Positions 18,031 to 27,784 of a DNA stretch of 64,000 bases are shown piece by piece. The notes under the pieces are model-generated. The model saw only the letters and a list, made by a program, of their open reading frames with translations. It ran no database searches and was not told the origin of the DNA. How positions within the stretch are numbered: the first letter of the stretch is position 1; each line of letters starts with the position of its first letter. This stretch comes from Agromyces laixinhei. Lineage in GTDB: Bacteria > Actinomycetota > Actinomycetes > Actinomycetales > Microbacteriaceae. The DNA is taken from assembly GCF_006337065.1 (NCBI RefSeq), contig NZ_CP040872.1, positions 1,860,001 through 1,924,000 on the forward strand, written 5' to 3'. A program made the position numbers and the translations under genes.

Positions 18031-18126
18031 CGCCAGAACTCCTTCGTCCGCGTCGTTCGCATCAGGCGAACGCCCATGGCCTCATTCTGGGTCACCGCGA
18101 CGGGTGAGCGGGCTATTCCACAGGAT

Positions 18127-19020
18127 CTATTCAGGCGCCTCGCTCGAGAGTGCGGATGCGGGCACCCGCACCATGCCCTCTTGCGCGACACTCGCCACGA
18201 GCACGCCGTCGCGGGTGAAGATGCGCCCGAGCGAGAGACCGCGCCCGCCGCTCGCCGACGGCGAGTCCTGCGTGTAGAGCAGCCACTCGTCGACGCGGGC
18301 GTCGCGGTGCCACCACATCGCGTGGTCGAGGCTCGCGACCTTGAGCCCGGGCGTCGCCCAGGCGACGCCGTGCGCACGGAGGATCGGCTCGAGGATCGAA
18401 TAATCGCTCGCGTACGCGAGCGCGGCACGGTGCATGTCGAGGTCGTCTGGCAGGCGCCCGTACGCCTTCATCCAGACGGCCTGGCGCGGCGCACGCTCCC
18501 CATCGACGCTGAGGTAGATGGGCGAGGGGATGTGCCGCACATCGAAGGCGCGCTCGTTCGACCAGTAGCGGGCGATGTCGTGGTCGAAGGAGCCGAGCAC
18601 ATCGGCCGTCGAGGGAAGCGTCTCGGGGTCGGGCAGGTCGGCCGGCATCTCGACCTGATGCGTGACGCCCTCGTCTCCGGTCTGGAACGAGGCGATGAGC
18701 GAGAGGATCGGCACGCCGTTCTGGAAGGCGTGCGTGCGCCGGGTCGAGAACGATCGGCCGTCGTGCAGTCGGTCGACCGAGAAGGTGATCGGATGCGCCA
18801 CGTCACCGGGCCGCAGGAAGTAGCCGTGCATCGAGTGGATCGTGCGGTCGTCGTCGACGGTGCGCATCGCGGCGGTGAGCGACTGGGCGAGCACCTGGCC
18901 GCCGAAGACACGCCCGAGCGGCATCCACTGCGACGGCCCGGTGAAGATGTCTTCGGTCGTGCGCGCGCCGGTGTCGGTCAGGTGCAGGGTGCTCAGCAGG
19001 CCGTCGATCGGACCGTTCAT
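18127..19020 (-). CDS. tesB: Acyl-CoA thioesterase II
   Basis: This 297-aa double-hotdog enzyme hydrolyses acyl-CoA to fatty acid and CoA. Family features are the GRVFGGQVLAQSL segment near residue 40, HSMHGYFLRPGD near residue 62 (catalytic-region Asp) and the second-hotdog motif LDHAMWWHRDARVDEWLLY near residue 235. Length matches TesB. A ggagg site lies before the ATG at 19020. It is divergent from the next gene. Confidence 0.93.
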   Translation of the reverse strand: MNGPIDGLLSTLHLTDTGARTTEDIFTGPSQWMPLGRVFGGQVLAQSLTAAMRTVDDDRTIHSMHGYFLRPGDVAHPITFSVDRLHDGRSFSTRRTHAFQNGVPILSLIASFQTGDEGVTHQVEMPADLPDPETLPSTADVLGSFDHDIARYWSNERAFDVRHIPSPIYLSVDGERAPRQAVWMKAYGRLPDDLDMHRAALAYASDYSILEPILRAHGVAWATPGLKVASLDHAMWWHRDARVDEWLLYTQDSPSASGGRGLSLGRIFTRDGVLVASVAQEGMVRVPASALSSEAPE

Positions 19021-19111
19021 CGTTCCTCCGTGTCGGTGGCGGTGACCGCGCGACCCCGCAGAGCGCAGGACCGCCGGAGCGGCGGCGCTCTCTTGGTAGT
19101 TTAGACAGCAG

Positions 19112-19795
19112 ATGGCTCAACAACTCACGCTCGCCGACAGTCTGTCGCTCGGAGACCTGCACACCTACCTCCAGCGCGCAGGTCGCGTCGAAGACGGTTC
19201 CGTGCGCCTCATCGCCGGTTCCGGCATCCTCGCCGTGTACACCGCGATCCTGTATCCACGGGGCATCCTCGATGAGAGCCCGACTGTGCTCGGGCTGCGC
19301 ACCTTCGCGCTCGCCGACGACGACGAGGAGTTCGACTCGGTCGTGCCGATGCGTTCGATGGTCGAGCGCATCGTGCGGGCGCGGGGCGAGCTCGGCGAAG
19401 ACGACGACTCGCGCCCCGTGTCGATGTCGCGTCCGCCAGAGGTCAACACGGTCACGTGGGCGGGCATCTCGCCGCCGCGAGGCGGCTGGCGGCCGCTCGG
19501 TTCGACGGATGCCGCGACACTCGAGGCCGCCGCTCGAGCCGGCATCGACGAGGTCGCCGAGGCGATCCCCGCAGGCACCGGAGAGCAGCTCGTGCAGCGC
19601 GTACGCTCCGAGGTGTGGGGGCGCGGCGTCGAGGGCGTCGAGTACGTGCCGACCGGCGCCGCCTTCGCGGCGTACAGCCTCGGATTCCTCGGCGACGACG
19701 AGGTCAGCCTCTTCGAGACGGGTCCGTGGACCCGGCTCTCCTCACGCCGCGGTCACGTGCTCGTGCGCCGCAAGCCCTGGTCGCTGAAGGCCTAG
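19112..19795 (+). CDS. Conserved-looking hypothetical protein
   Basis: This 227-aa soluble protein is not recognised. It opens with a helical LADSLSLGDLHTYLQRAGRV, then a beta-rich region (SVRLIAGSGILAVYTAILYP), an acidic loop and a C-terminal half with EVWGRGVEGVEYVPTGAAFA. There is no signal peptide or membrane segment. The first residues resemble a domain that could bind DNA or protein, but no function is claimed. A TAGTTTAGACA stretch sits immediately upstream and may hold the -10 of a very short leader. Confidence 0.75.
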   Translation: MAQQLTLADSLSLGDLHTYLQRAGRVEDGSVRLIAGSGILAVYTAILYPRGILDESPTVLGLRTFALADDDEEFDSVVPMRSMVERIVRARGELGEDDDSRPVSMSRPPEVNTVTWAGISPPRGGWRPLGSTDAATLEAAARAGIDEVAEAIPAGTGEQLVQRVRSEVWGRGVEGVEYVPTGAAFAAYSLGFLGDDEVSLFETGPWTRLSSRRGHVLVRRKPWSLKA

Positions 19796-19820
19796 GGTCT
19801 GCTGCGTCGCGTCGCCGCGG

Positions 19821-21506
19821 TCAGCGCCGGGCGATCGCGCGTCCGGCCGCGCGTCCGGTGAAGAGGCAACCGCCGAGGAAAGTGCCCTCGAGCGCCCGGT
19901 ACCCGTGCACTCCGCCACCGCCGAAGCCGGAGGCCTCGCCGACGGCGTAGAGTCCGGGAATCGGCGCGCCGTCCGCCCCGAGGGCACGGGAGTCGAGGTC
20001 GGTCTGGATGCCGCCGAGGCTCTTGCGAGTGAGGATGTGCAGTTTCACCGCGATGAGCGGACCCGCCTTCGGGTCGAGGATCCGGTGCGGTGTCGCCACG
20101 CGGATGAGCTTGTCGCCGCGGTAATTGCGCGCACCGCGCACCGCGGTGAGCTGCAGGTCCTTCGTGAACTCGTTGTCGACTTCGCGATCGCGAGCGATGA
20201 TCTCGCGCTCGATGTTCGCGGTGTCGAGGTCGGTGCCGGGTGAGAGTGCGCGCATGCCGTCGAGGAGCTCGCCCAGCGTGTCGGCGACCACGAAGTCGAC
20301 ACCGTGCTCTTTGAATGCCTCGACGGGGCCGGGTGCGCCCGAACCCAGTCGTTGCGCGAGGAGCTTCAGATTCTTGTCGGTGAGGTCTGGATTCTGCTCG
20401 CTGCCCGAGAGGGCGAACTCCTTCTCGATGATCTTCTGGGTGAGCACGAACCACGAGTGTTCGTGGCCGGTCGCGACGATGTGCTCGAGCGTGCCGAGCG
20501 TGTCGAAGCCGGGGAACAGCGGCACTGGCAGCCGCCGGCCCGTCGCGTCGAACCAGAGCGACGACGGGCCCGGCAGGATGCGGATGCCGTGCATCGGCCA
20601 GATCGGGTTCCAGTTCGTGATGCCCTCGGTGTAATGCCACATGCGGTCGCCGTTGACGAGCCGCGCACCGGATGCCTCGGCGATGCCGAGCATGCGTCCG
20701 TCGACGTGGGCGGGCACACCCGAGAGCATGTGCTCGGGCGGCGTGCCGAGTCGCTCGGGCCACGACGCGCGTACGAGGTCGTGGTTGCCGCCGATGCCGC
20801 CGGAGGCGACGACGACCGCGGGCGCCCGCAGCTCGAACGCGCCGACCTCGTCGCGGTTGGACGCCTCTCCGCGGCCGGCGCCATCGGGAGCGAGCACCGC
20901 ACCGCGGATGCCGACGACGGCGCCGTCTTCGACGATGAGCTCGTCGACTCGGTGGCGGTGGTGGAACTCGACGAGGCCCGCGGCCTCGCCCGCCTTCACC
21001 TTGGCGATGAACGGTGCGAGCACGCCGGGGCCGGTGCCCCAGGTGATGTGGAAGCGCGGCACCGAGTTGCCGTGCCCGATCGCGTTGTATCCGCCGCGCT
21101 CTGCCCAGCCGACGATCGGGAAGAAGCGCACGCCCTTCTCGTGCAGCCAGGCACGCTTCTCGCCCGCGGCGAACTCGACGTAGGCGTCGGCCCAGCGCCG
21201 CCCCCAGTCGTCTTCGTCTCGGTCGAACCCCGCGGTGCCGTCCCAGTCCTGCTTCGCGAGCTCCAGCGAATCCTTGACGCCCATGCGGCGCTGCTCGGGC
21301 GAGTCGACCAGGAAGAGCCCGCCGAACGACCAGTGCGCCTGGCCGCCGAGGCTCGCCTCGGGCTCCTGGTCGACGATCACGACGCGCTTGCCGGCCTCGA
21401 CGAGTTCGGCTGCGGCGACGAGGCCGGAGAGTCCGGCGCCGACGACGATGGCGTCGGCGGGCTTCCTGGTGCGTTCGGTCGCGGCGGGTGGGTGAGAGGC
21501 GGCCAC
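19821..21506 (-). CDS. FAD-binding dehydrogenase (KstD/fumarate-reductase flavoprotein type)
   Basis: This 561-aa flavoprotein has an N-terminal dinucleotide-binding motif, AIVVGAGLSGLVAAAELVEA (about residues 19-38). An LGGQAHWSFGG stretch follows, as in the fumarate reductase/3-ketosteroid dehydrogenase superfamily. The C-terminal FAD motif is GEASGFGGGGVHGYRALEG. The substrate is unknown. The GTG at 21506 has aaggag 5 nt upstream. The longer open frame overlaps the globin gene and is not used. It lies at the 3' end of the mscS-globin unit. Confidence 0.88.
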   Translation of the reverse strand: MAASHPPAATERTRKPADAIVVGAGLSGLVAAAELVEAGKRVVIVDQEPEASLGGQAHWSFGGLFLVDSPEQRRMGVKDSLELAKQDWDGTAGFDRDEDDWGRRWADAYVEFAAGEKRAWLHEKGVRFFPIVGWAERGGYNAIGHGNSVPRFHITWGTGPGVLAPFIAKVKAGEAAGLVEFHHRHRVDELIVEDGAVVGIRGAVLAPDGAGRGEASNRDEVGAFELRAPAVVVASGGIGGNHDLVRASWPERLGTPPEHMLSGVPAHVDGRMLGIAEASGARLVNGDRMWHYTEGITNWNPIWPMHGIRILPGPSSLWFDATGRRLPVPLFPGFDTLGTLEHIVATGHEHSWFVLTQKIIEKEFALSGSEQNPDLTDKNLKLLAQRLGSGAPGPVEAFKEHGVDFVVADTLGELLDGMRALSPGTDLDTANIEREIIARDREVDNEFTKDLQLTAVRGARNYRGDKLIRVATPHRILDPKAGPLIAVKLHILTRKSLGGIQTDLDSRALGADGAPIPGLYAVGEASGFGGGGVHGYRALEGTFLGGCLFTGRAAGRAIARR

Positions 21507-21521
21507 AAGGACTCCTTCGTC

Positions 21522-21565
21522 TCGGGTGGATCGGGTTCGGGTGTGTTCGGGTGGATCGGGTTCGG
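21522..21565. repeat. 19-bp direct repeat between globin and dehydrogenase genes
   Basis: tcgggtggatcgggttcgg occurs at 21522-21540 and again at 21547-21565, a period of 25 bp. It fills most of the 68-base intergenic gap just upstream of the dehydrogenase ribosome-binding site. Confidence 0.85.
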
Positions 21566-21574
21566 CAGGCGGTG

Positions 21575-22039
21575 TCAGTCGTCGAAGGTGTTGACCATCG
21601 CATGCGCGGCCCGTTGGAGATAATCCCACAGAGTCTCTTCGGCGAGCGGCGGCAGGTCGAGTGAATCGATGGCCACCCGCATGTGGGCGAGCCAGCGGTC
21701 ACGGGCGTCGGGGTTGACCTTGAACGGCTGGTGCCGCAAGCGCAGTCGCGGGTGGCCGCGCTGCTCGCTGTAGGTTGCGGGGCCGCCCCAGTACTGCTCG
21801 AGGAACATCGTGAGTCGTTCCGCGGCCGGCCCGAGATCTTCTTCGGGGTACATCGGCTTCAGCACGGGGTCGTCGGCGACCCCGCGATAGAACTCGGCGA
21901 CGAGCTTCTCGAACGTCGGGCGACCGCCGACGGTCTCGTAGAACGACACACCGAGCGCCGGGCCCGGTTCGGCGCCGCTCAGCGGCACCTTCGCGGGCTG
22001 TGGGGGGCCGGATGCCTCGACCGGCAGTTGCTCGCTCAT
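21575..22039 (-). CDS. glbO: Truncated haemoglobin, group II (trHbO-like)
   Basis: This 154-aa protein has an N-terminal extension of about 30 residues and a two-over-two globin domain. FYETVGGRPTFEKLVAEFYRG marks helices A-B. YPEEDLGPAAERLTMFLEQYWGG and HPRLRLRHQPFKVNPDARDRW carry the haem-pocket and proximal-His regions. Group II globins bind O2 and support respiration or NO/peroxide chemistry at the membrane. The ATG at 22039 overlaps the mscS stop by 4 bp, so translation is coupled to the channel gene. Confidence 0.93.
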   Translation of the reverse strand: MSEQLPVEASGPPQPAKVPLSGAEPGPALGVSFYETVGGRPTFEKLVAEFYRGVADDPVLKPMYPEEDLGPAAERLTMFLEQYWGGPATYSEQRGHPRLRLRHQPFKVNPDARDRWLAHMRVAIDSLDLPPLAEETLWDYLQRAAHAMVNTFDD

Positions 22040-23157
22040 GATGCTCCTCCGGCCGGCGGTGCCGGCGGTTTGCGGCCGAGGAGTGCGCGTGGCTTCCTGG
22101 CCGAGCGTGCAGCGGCGGCTCCCGCGTCATCGACGACGCCGCTCGGCGAGGTCTTCGGCGGCCGCGCGCCCTTGACGCGGGTGGCACCGTCGAACCCGGC
22201 GAGCACGACGCTCGAGAGGCTCGGGAGCTTCACACCCATCTCGTCGAGCGCGTGCTTGAGGCGCATGCGGAGTTCGCGTGCCACGTCGTCCTTCGCCGAG
22301 GAACGCACCTTCATCACGACGCGGATGACGAGGGCGTCGTCGGCGATCGACTCCAGGCCCCAGACCTCAGGCCTCTCGAGCACGCGCGAGCGCCACTTGG
22401 TCGATTGCGACATCTCGACGGCGGTGCGCAGCAACGTCGCCTCGACCTCGTCGACGTCGGCGTCGTACGGCACGGCCAGGTCGACGATCACCCGGGCCCA
22501 GCCCTGGGACATGTTGCCGACGCGCAGGATCTCGCCGTTGCGCACGAACCAGAGCGTGCCGTTCACGTCGCGGATCTTCGTGACGCGGATACGCACCTCT
22601 TCGACGATGCCGGTGGCCGGGCCGAGATCGACGACGTCGCCGACGCCGAGCTGGTCTTCGACGACCATGAACAGGCCGTTCAGCGCGTCTTTCACGATGT
22701 TCTGGGCGCCGAAGCCGAGGCCGGCGCCGATCGCCGCTGTCAGCAGCGCGAACGAGCTTAGGATGGTCGGGCTGACCGTGTTGACGATGAGCAGCACGAC
22801 GATGATGAAGAGGGTGACGTTGACGATGTTCGTCATCACCGAGCCGAGCGTTCGCGTGCGTTGCACGAGCCGTACCGCGGCCAGCGGTGACGCCTGCAGG
22901 GCCTGCGTGTCGGTGACGTCCTGCTTCTTCTTGACCCCGGTGACGATCTGCTTGACGACGCGCTCGATGACGAAATGCGCCAGCCAGCGGATGAGGAGGG
23001 CGATGGCGATGATGAAGATGATCGAGATCAGGTTGCCGAGCACGACGTCCCAGTTGCCGACCCAATAGTCGACGATGCCGGCCCAGAAGTCGCCGCTGAC
23101 CGGCGTGGGCTCCGGCGCTTCGACCGGCGCGGGGTCTGTACCGTCAAAACCGAACAT
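22036..23157 (-). CDS. Mechanosensitive channel, MscS family
   Basis: This 373-aa protein has an N-terminal amphipathic/TM region and three membrane helices. The pore-lining TM3 (FALLTAAIGAGLGFGAQNIVKD, Gly/Ala zipper) lies near residue 140. The beta domain with EDQLGVGDVVDLG follows, then a helical cytoplasmic domain and an Ala/Arg/Pro-rich tail. It would release solutes on hypo-osmotic shock. TAGACT lies 8 nt before the ATG, so the leader is at most about 2 nt. It opens the coupled mscS-globin pair. Confidence 0.93.
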   Translation of the reverse strand: MFGFDGTDPAPVEAPEPTPVSGDFWAGIVDYWVGNWDVVLGNLISIIFIIAIALLIRWLAHFVIERVVKQIVTGVKKKQDVTDTQALQASPLAAVRLVQRTRTLGSVMTNIVNVTLFIIVVLLIVNTVSPTILSSFALLTAAIGAGLGFGAQNIVKDALNGLFMVVEDQLGVGDVVDLGPATGIVEEVRIRVTKIRDVNGTLWFVRNGEILRVGNMSQGWARVIVDLAVPYDADVDEVEATLLRTAVEMSQSTKWRSRVLERPEVWGLESIADDALVIRVVMKVRSSAKDDVARELRMRLKHALDEMGVKLPSLSSVVLAGFDGATRVKGARPPKTSPSGVVDDAGAAAARSARKPRALLGRKPPAPPAGGAS

Positions 23158-23168
23158 GGTGTGAAAGT

Positions 23169-25754
23169 CTACTGAGCCGTACCCGTGAGATCCCTGGCAT
23201 CACGCGCCTGCGCGGCGAGCGCCCGCTCGAGTTCATCGAGCTGCTCGGAGACCAGCCGGTGCAACGGCGCAGGTGCCGGATTCGCCGCGAGCCACGTGCG
23301 AGTCATCGCCGCGAGATCGGGCGAGACGAGCGGCGCCGGGTAGAGCCGCTTCACGATGAGCGAGGCCATCGTGAAGCTCCGGTCGGCCCAGACGTCCTGC
23401 AAGGCGTCGAAGTACTCGGTCGCGGTCGTCTGCAGCAGTTCGGGCCGTGTCGTGCGCCGCCAGCCGTCGGCGATCGCGCGAGCACGGTCGTTCGACAGCG
23501 ATGCGTCGGTCGCGACGCGTCGCCACGCGGCATCTTTCACGACCTGATCGGGGCGCGCGGCGCGCGCGGTCTCGGCGAGGAGGCGGCCCTTCGCCGTGTC
23601 GTCGTGCGCGAGGGCTGCGTCGATCTCGGCCTCGGATGACGCCCCGAGCGCCGCGCGAGCGACCACGAGGTCCCAGTGCAGGTCGAGGTCGATCTCGAGG
23701 CCGGCGAGCTTGATGGATCCGTCGAGGAGGCTCCCGAGCACGTCGGCGTGCGCGGCGGTCGAGGCGATGCGGGTGAAGCCCTTGACGAACTGGAGCTGGG
23801 CGTCGGAGCCGCGTTCGGCGAGTTCCGCGAGCGCCCAGACGGCGTCGCCGGCCTCCGCGGCCACCGAGGTGAGGTGCTCGTCGGCGAGATAGCGTGCGAT
23901 CGCGAACTCGAGACGCGCGAGCGCGAGCCCGCGGGCCGCCGACTGCGACTCGTGGCCGACACTGCCGATGACGAGTCGCACGAAGTCGAGCGTCGGCACC
24001 TCGGCGTCGCGCAGGGAGTCCCACGCCGAACCGAGCACGACGGCGCGCGAGACGGGATCGGAGAGCTCTGGGAGGTGGTCGATCGCCGTCTGCACGGACG
24101 TGGGGTCGAGCCGCACCTTCGCGTAGGTGAGGTCGTCGTCGTTGACGAGGAGCAGGTCGGGACGCGTGAGACCCACGAGCTCGGGAACCTCGGTCTCGGC
24201 GCCGTCGATGTCGAGTTCGATGCGGTGGGTGCGTTCGAGCGCGTCGTCGCCGAGCGCGTAGCAGCCGAGTGCCAGACGATGCGGGCGCAGCGTCGGATGA
24301 CCCGGTGCGGCGCTCTGCTCGATGCGGGCCGCGGTGATCGTGCCCGAGTCATCCGTCTCGATCACGGCACGCAGTGTGTTGACGCCCGCTGTCTCGAGCC
24401 AGAGCGACGACCAGCGCGTGAGGTCGCGGCCGCTCGCGGTCTCGAGTTCGTCGAGCAGGTCGCGGAGCGTGGCGTTGCCGCCCGCGTGCGCGGTGAGGTA
24501 CGCGCCGACGCCCCGCTGGAAGGCGTCGAGCCCGACCCACGCGACGAGCTGCTTCAGCACCGAGGCGCCCTTGTCGTACGTGATCGCGTCGAAATTGACC
24601 TCGACGTCGCCGAGGCTTGCGATCTCGGCGACGATCGGATGCGTCGACGGCAGTTGGTCCTGCTCGGCGGCGTGCGTCTTCTCATCGCTCGCGAACGTCG
24701 CCCAGACACCCGAGAACTCGATGACGGTCGCAGTCGCGAGGGTGGAGGCCCACGTGGCGAACGACTCGTTCAGCCAGAGGTCGTTCCACCACTTCATCGT
24801 GACGGAATTGCCGAACCACATGTGCGAGAGCTCGTGCAGCACGACGATCGCACGCTGCTCGCGCCTCGCATCGGAGACCCGTGAGCGGAAGAGGTAGGAC
24901 TCGTTGAACGTGACAGCGCCGACGTTCTCCATGGCGCCCCAGTTGTATTCGGGCACGAAGATCTGGTCGTACTTGCCATAGGGGTAGGCCACGCCGAACG
25001 CCGTCTCGTAGAAGGCGAGGCCGGCCTGCACGAGTTCGAACATGACCTCGGGTTCGGCGTACTGCGCGAGCGAGGCACGGGTCAGCACACCGAGCGGGAT
25101 GTCGCGGCCGTCGACGCTGCGGGCGCTGCCGTGCCACGCGGCGTAGGGGCCGGCGATGATCGCGACGATGTAGCTCGAGATCACCGGGCCGGGATCGAAC
25201 GACCAGGTTGCGATCTCCTCGCCGAGCGAACTCGTCGAGACCGAACCGTCGACCGGATCGGGCGCCGACGCATTGCTCAGTACCGTCCAGTCTGCCGGCG
25301 CGGTGATCGTGAAGGTGAACGAGGCCTTCAGGTCGGGCTGGTCGAAGACGGCGAACACCCGGTTCGCCTCTGCGACCGCGAACTCGGTGTAGAGGTAGGT
25401 CGCGCCGTCGACGGGGTCGACGAAGCGGTGCAGGCCCTCGCCCGTGTTCGTGTAGGCCGCCGTCGAGACGACGCGCAGTTCGTTCGCCGCGGCGAGACCG
25501 AGCAAGCGGATGCGCGTGCCGTCACTGACCGCCGCCGGGTCGAGCGGGCTGCCGTTCAGCGTGATCTCGTGCACTTCAGTCGTGCACGCCTCGATGAAGG
25601 TGGACGCGCCCGCCTCGGCGTCGAAGACGACACGCGTCTCGCTGCGGAACGTCTCGCCGGCTCCGGTCAGATCGAGCCGGATCTCGTAGCGGGGGCCGCG
25701 AACCACCCGGGCACGCTCTTCGGCTTCGAGTCGGGTGAGATCGGCAGCGGGCAT
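23169..25754 (-). CDS. pepN: Aminopeptidase N (M1 zinc metallopeptidase), copy 1
   Basis: This 861-aa protein has the M1 architecture. An N-terminal beta domain (1-200) leads to a thermolysin-like domain with the exopeptidase motif GAMEN near residue 273 and the zinc site HELSHMWFGN near residue 307. The third ligand Glu lies in NDLWLNESFA. The C-terminal ERAP1-like helical domain spans about 500-860. It removes N-terminal residues from peptides in the cytoplasm. The first residues, MPAADLTRLEAEERA, closely parallel those of the second copy 4 kb away. GGAGG precedes the ATG. It lies 45 bases after the response-regulator stop and may belong to that run. Confidence 0.96.
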   Translation of the reverse strand: MPAADLTRLEAEERARVVRGPRYEIRLDLTGAGETFRSETRVVFDAEAGASTFIEACTTEVHEITLNGSPLDPAAVSDGTRIRLLGLAAANELRVVSTAAYTNTGEGLHRFVDPVDGATYLYTEFAVAEANRVFAVFDQPDLKASFTFTITAPADWTVLSNASAPDPVDGSVSTSSLGEEIATWSFDPGPVISSYIVAIIAGPYAAWHGSARSVDGRDIPLGVLTRASLAQYAEPEVMFELVQAGLAFYETAFGVAYPYGKYDQIFVPEYNWGAMENVGAVTFNESYLFRSRVSDARREQRAIVVLHELSHMWFGNSVTMKWWNDLWLNESFATWASTLATATVIEFSGVWATFASDEKTHAAEQDQLPSTHPIVAEIASLGDVEVNFDAITYDKGASVLKQLVAWVGLDAFQRGVGAYLTAHAGGNATLRDLLDELETASGRDLTRWSSLWLETAGVNTLRAVIETDDSGTITAARIEQSAAPGHPTLRPHRLALGCYALGDDALERTHRIELDIDGAETEVPELVGLTRPDLLLVNDDDLTYAKVRLDPTSVQTAIDHLPELSDPVSRAVVLGSAWDSLRDAEVPTLDFVRLVIGSVGHESQSAARGLALARLEFAIARYLADEHLTSVAAEAGDAVWALAELAERGSDAQLQFVKGFTRIASTAAHADVLGSLLDGSIKLAGLEIDLDLHWDLVVARAALGASSEAEIDAALAHDDTAKGRLLAETARAARPDQVVKDAAWRRVATDASLSNDRARAIADGWRRTTRPELLQTTATEYFDALQDVWADRSFTMASLIVKRLYPAPLVSPDLAAMTRTWLAANPAPAPLHRLVSEQLDELERALAAQARDARDLTGTAQ

Positions 25755-25798
25755 GTGCAGGAGCCTCCGAGTGGTCGTTGACTGGCCAGCCTACTGAC

Positions 25799-26485
25799 TC
25801 ATGGCGCACCGGGCATCGTGAGCAGCCCGTGCTCGTAGGCGTAGATCACGAGTTGCACGCGGTCGCGGGCGTCGAGCTTTGCCAGCACGCGACCGACGTG
25901 GGTCTTCACCGTCGACTCTGAGAGGAAGAACTGATCGGCGATCTCGGCGTTGCTCCGGCCCTCGGCGACGGCGACGAGGATCTCACGCTCGCGGGGCGTG
26001 AGCAACGCGAGCGCCGGAGCCTCGTTCGCTGTGGCCGCTCCCGGAAGTTCGCCCGCGAAGAGCTCGATCATGCGGCGCGTGACGCGCGGGGCGAGTGCGG
26101 CTTCGCCCGCGTGCACCGTGCGAACCGCCCCGACGAGTTCGGCGGGCCGTGAATCCTTCAGGAGGAACCCGCTCGCTCCGGCCCGGATCGCGGCGAACGC
26201 GTACTCGTCGAGATCGAAGGTCGTGAGCACGAGCACGCGCGTGTTCCGGTCGCCACGGGTGATCGCCTCGGTCGCGGCGATGCCGTCGACCTCTGGCATC
26301 CGTACATCCATCAGCATGACGTCGACCTCGTGGCGCTCGACGAGATCGATCGCCGCGCGCCCGTCGCCCGCTTCGCCGACCACGGCGAGGTCGGGCTCGG
26401 CCTCGAGCACCATGCGGAGCCCTGTGCGCACGAGCGCCTGGTCATCGGCGATCGCAACTCGGATCGGGGGCGGACTGCTGCTCAT
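25799..26485 (-). CDS. NarL/LuxR-family response regulator
   Basis: This 228-aa regulator has a receiver domain (VAIADDQALVRTGLRMVLE with the acidic pair; phosphoacceptor Asp in DVMLMDVRMPEVDG near residue 58; Lys in GFLLKDSRPAEL). A C-terminal LuxR-type HTH follows (LTPREREILVAVAEGRSNAEIADQFFLSESTVKTHV). The ATG at 26485 overlaps the kinase stop (ATGA). Its genomic partners are the upstream kinase and ABC exporter, which it probably controls. Confidence 0.95.
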   Translation of the reverse strand: MSSSPPPIRVAIADDQALVRTGLRMVLEAEPDLAVVGEAGDGRAAIDLVERHEVDVMLMDVRMPEVDGIAATEAITRGDRNTRVLVLTTFDLDEYAFAAIRAGASGFLLKDSRPAELVGAVRTVHAGEAALAPRVTRRMIELFAGELPGAATANEAPALALLTPREREILVAVAEGRSNAEIADQFFLSESTVKTHVGRVLAKLDARDRVQLVIYAYEHGLLTMPGAP

Positions 26486-27774
26486 TCGGACTCCTCTTCG
26501 TGCGGCGTCGTGCCTGCGCGGAGCTCGACGTGCAGCCGCCAACCGCGCACCGCGCCGGGGCCCGCCTCGAGCGTGCCCCCGTACAGGGCGACGCGCTCGC
26601 GCATGCCGACGAGACCGTTGCCGCCTCCGGTCATCTCGGGCGGCGACGCGATGGCGGCATCATCGACCACCTCGACCTGCACGACGTCCTGGGCGTACTC
26701 GACGGTGACGTCGACCCGGTGCGCGGTCGCGGCATACCGCAGTGCGTTCGTCAGGCCCTCCTGAACGATGCGATAGACCGTGAGCTGCAGGTTCGGATCG
26801 CCGATCGGCGCTCCGACGGTCGTGAACCGCACCGGTAGCCCGGCCGTGCGAAAGCTCTCGACGAGTTCGGGCAGCGCAGTGGTCCCCGGTTGCGGGGCGA
26901 ATTCGTCGGCGGGGGAGCCCGGCTCTGCCAACACGCCGAGCATGCGCCGCATATCGACGAGGGCGGCCCGGCCGGTCTCTGCCACGCGCTGCATCGCTTC
27001 GGTGGCGCGGTCGGGGTTTCGCACGACGGTCGCGGCCGATCCGTCGGCGAGGATCACCATGACGGTGAGGCTGTGCGAGACGATGTCGTGCATCTCGCGG
27101 GCGATGCGCGAGCGCTCGAGCGCGGTGGCGAGCTGTGCCTGCTGGTCGCGTTCGCGGGCGAGATCGCGCGCCCGGTCGATGAGCGCGATGAGGTAGCGGC
27201 GCCGGTTGCCGACGGTCACTCCGATGAGCGTCGCGATCAGCAGCAGCACGGTGAACTGCGAAGCGGATGCCGGTGCGTTGGTGCCGAACGGTGCCACCGT
27301 GTCATCGGCGTGCGCCCAGACGGCGATGTAGGAGGACGCGGTGGCGACGACCACCGAGCCTGCGAAGCCGATCCAGGCCGCGCGGGTCGAGCCGTACACC
27401 GCGAGCGCATACAGGGCGAGCAGCATGGGGAGCACATCGGTCGACCCGAAAGGGTAGACCACGAGGCAGACGATCCAGGCGATGATGACGAGCAGCCACG
27501 GGCGTCGGCGGCGGAAGAGCAGGATCGCAGCGGCCGCCGCGGCGACAGCGGCGAGCTGCGCGACGGCGATCCACGCGGGTGGCGGGGCGAAGGTGAACAG
27601 GGTCGCGATGGAGCCGATGAAGGTCGGCACGAAGTACAGCGCCGTGATCAGGGAGTCGGTGAGCCACGGATGCCGCGCCCAGAACTGGCGGATCACTCCG
27701 GGCGGTTTCGGCAGACGAAGTTCTCCCCCGACTACCGAAGCCGGGTAGCCGGGGGAGAGGGGTGCTTCCGCCAT
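26482..27774 (-). CDS. DesK-type sensor histidine kinase
   Basis: This 430-aa membrane kinase has four or five N-terminal hydrophobic segments (about 40-190) and the HisKA_3 phosphoacceptor RSRIAREMHDIVSHSL (His near residue 230). The HATPase domain has GLTNALRYA and GGGNGLVGMRERV. The signal is unknown; there is no large extracellular sensor, so membrane state or the transporter itself may be sensed, as is common for kinases beside ABC-2 exporters. It starts 10 bases after the permease stop. Confidence 0.94.
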   Translation of the reverse strand: MAEAPLSPGYPASVVGGELRLPKPPGVIRQFWARHPWLTDSLITALYFVPTFIGSIATLFTFAPPPAWIAVAQLAAVAAAAAAILLFRRRRPWLLVIIAWIVCLVVYPFGSTDVLPMLLALYALAVYGSTRAAWIGFAGSVVVATASSYIAVWAHADDTVAPFGTNAPASASQFTVLLLIATLIGVTVGNRRRYLIALIDRARDLARERDQQAQLATALERSRIAREMHDIVSHSLTVMVILADGSAATVVRNPDRATEAMQRVAETGRAALVDMRRMLGVLAEPGSPADEFAPQPGTTALPELVESFRTAGLPVRFTTVGAPIGDPNLQLTVYRIVQEGLTNALRYAATAHRVDVTVEYAQDVVQVEVVDDAAIASPPEMTGGGNGLVGMRERVALYGGTLEAGPGAVRGWRLHVELRAGTTPHEEESE

Positions 27775-27784
27775 GGACAGGACT

